From positions 1 through 64,000 of the forward strand of contig CAZAEK010000004.1 of assembly GCA_964484125.1 (NCBI GenBank): a stretch of DNA of 64,000 nt. The letters run 5' to 3'. The notes below the pieces were generated by a model. That model was not told where the DNA came from. It did no database searches and worked only from the letters and a program-made list of their open reading frames with translations. The DNA comes from DSSM01 sp964484125 (GTDB lineage Bacteria; Bacteroidota; Ignavibacteria; Tepidaquicellales; Tepidaquicellaceae). This document shows, piece by piece, positions 63,646-64,000 of the stretch. The position numbers and the translations under genes were made by a program. Within the stretch, counting starts at the first letter, position 1. Each line of letters opens with the position of its first letter.

Positions 63646-64000
63646 TTTGCTTTATCTTTTATTTCAGTTATTTCAGCATCGCCCCATAGTCCTTCAAGGT
63701 TATAAAATTTCCTTGAGCTTTCGAGGAAAATATGAACAACAACATCAACAAAATCAATTAACACCCAGCTTAAATTAGAGTAACCTTCGCTGTGCCAGGG
63801 TTTTTGATTGAGTTTTTTTGTCTCAGTAATTATAAAATCGGCAATTGCTTTAACCTGAACATCAGAAGTTGCAGTGCAAATAACAAAATAATCTGATACA
63901 GAAGTAATATTCTTTAAATTCAGAATTTTTATATCTTCACCTTTCTTCTGAAGAATTAATTCAGAAATGTATTTGGCAAGTTCTCCTGCATTGTCTGATT
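63642..64000 (-). CDS. rsfS: Ribosome silencing factor RsfS (5' partial)
   Basis: The frame is open from the window edge to a TGA at 63642-63644 and encodes the C-terminal 119 residues of RsfS, which binds L14 of the 50S subunit and blocks subunit joining in stationary phase. Family segments are 'DIKILNLKNITSVSDYFVICT', 'VQVKAIADFI', 'PWHSEGYSNLSWVLIDFVDVVVHIF' split across the conserved core, and 'RKFYNLEGLWGDAE'. Only a few N-terminal residues lie outside the window. It overlaps pdxA by 4 bases. Confidence 0.9.
   Translation of the reverse strand, partial: SDNAGELAKYISELILQKKGEDIKILNLKNITSVSDYFVICTATSDVQVKAIADFIITETKKLNQKPWHSEGYSNLSWVLIDFVDVVVHIFLESSRKFYNLEGLWGDAEITEIKDKAK

Noticed and set aside
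1..64000. CRISPR arrays, tRNA or rRNA genes, prophage
   Set aside because: No regularly spaced direct repeats, no cloverleaf candidates in the gaps, and no phage structural or integrase genes were found by reading the gaps and gene products.

Overview
The window is a continuous piece of AT-rich bacterial chromosome, apart from one 100-base scaffold gap. It most likely comes from the Bacteroidota/Chlorobiota/Ignavibacteriota group, with Ignavibacteria as the best guess. The evidence is: (i) a secreted subtilase ends in a type IX secretion (T9SS) sorting domain with the NYPNPFNP signature; (ii) the ATP synthase operon runs atpZ-atpI-B-E-F-H-A-G and lacks atpD and atpC, a split typical of that group; (iii) a 6S-like RNA sits between zapA and rny; (iv) TTG starts are frequent and most genes have no Shine-Dalgarno sequence. 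No tRNA, rRNA, CRISPR array, phage or insertion sequence was seen. The genetic code is standard, because TGA ends many intact genes.

Region 1 (1-22.4 kb) is a surface-polysaccharide locus on the + strand. It holds an outer-membrane export protein (5' partial), a Wzz-like chain-length regulator, a Wzy/WaaL-like protein, a Wzx-like flippase (interrupted by the gap) and several glycosyltransferases. A two-gene cassette (GT2 plus a GT-B enzyme) occurs twice and flanks an MBOAT/SGNH O-acetylation pair in which both genes carry reading-frame lesions. An epimerase follows, then a complete set for GDP-D-glycero-D-manno-heptose (HddA, HddC, GmhA, GmhB) plus a transaldolase that could supply sedoheptulose 7-phosphate. 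The locus ends with a polyprenyl-phosphate sugar-1-phosphate transferase, a dolichol-phosphate-mannose-synthase-like enzyme and a GT2 protein fused to a degenerate phosphotransferase domain.

Region 2 (22.4-44.3 kb, + strand) is mostly housekeeping: accA, murA, a pccB-like carboxyltransferase, a GT-C-like membrane protein, the ATP synthase operon with an unknown 90-residue gene between atpA and atpG, an RqcH/NFACT protein, a Lys-rich exported protein, pheT, a coiled-coil protein, zapA, 6S-like RNA, rny, coaE, a HAD phosphatase and ftcD.

Region 3 (44.3-52.0 kb, - strand) holds an AlbA_2 protein, ruvX, an HU-like protein, pgsA, pssA, psd, purC, rpsA, cmk and an exported thioredoxin-like protein. 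pgsA, pssA and psd supply phosphatidylglycerol and phosphatidylethanolamine.

Region 4 (52.1-64 kb) holds queA, ispD, a glycosylasparaginase-like Ntn hydrolase, an amidohydrolase-fold protein that has lost its metal ligands, the T9SS subtilase, a ZIP transporter (-), a TPR protein (+) and then, on the - strand, ftsE, pdxA and the partial gene rsfS.

The points most worth a second look are the unknown gene inside the ATP synthase operon, the pseudo-amidohydrolase, the GT2/phosphotransferase fusion, the duplicated glycosyltransferase cassette around a broken acetylation module, two genes that appear to lack canonical start codons, and the alternative pairing in the 6S-like RNA.
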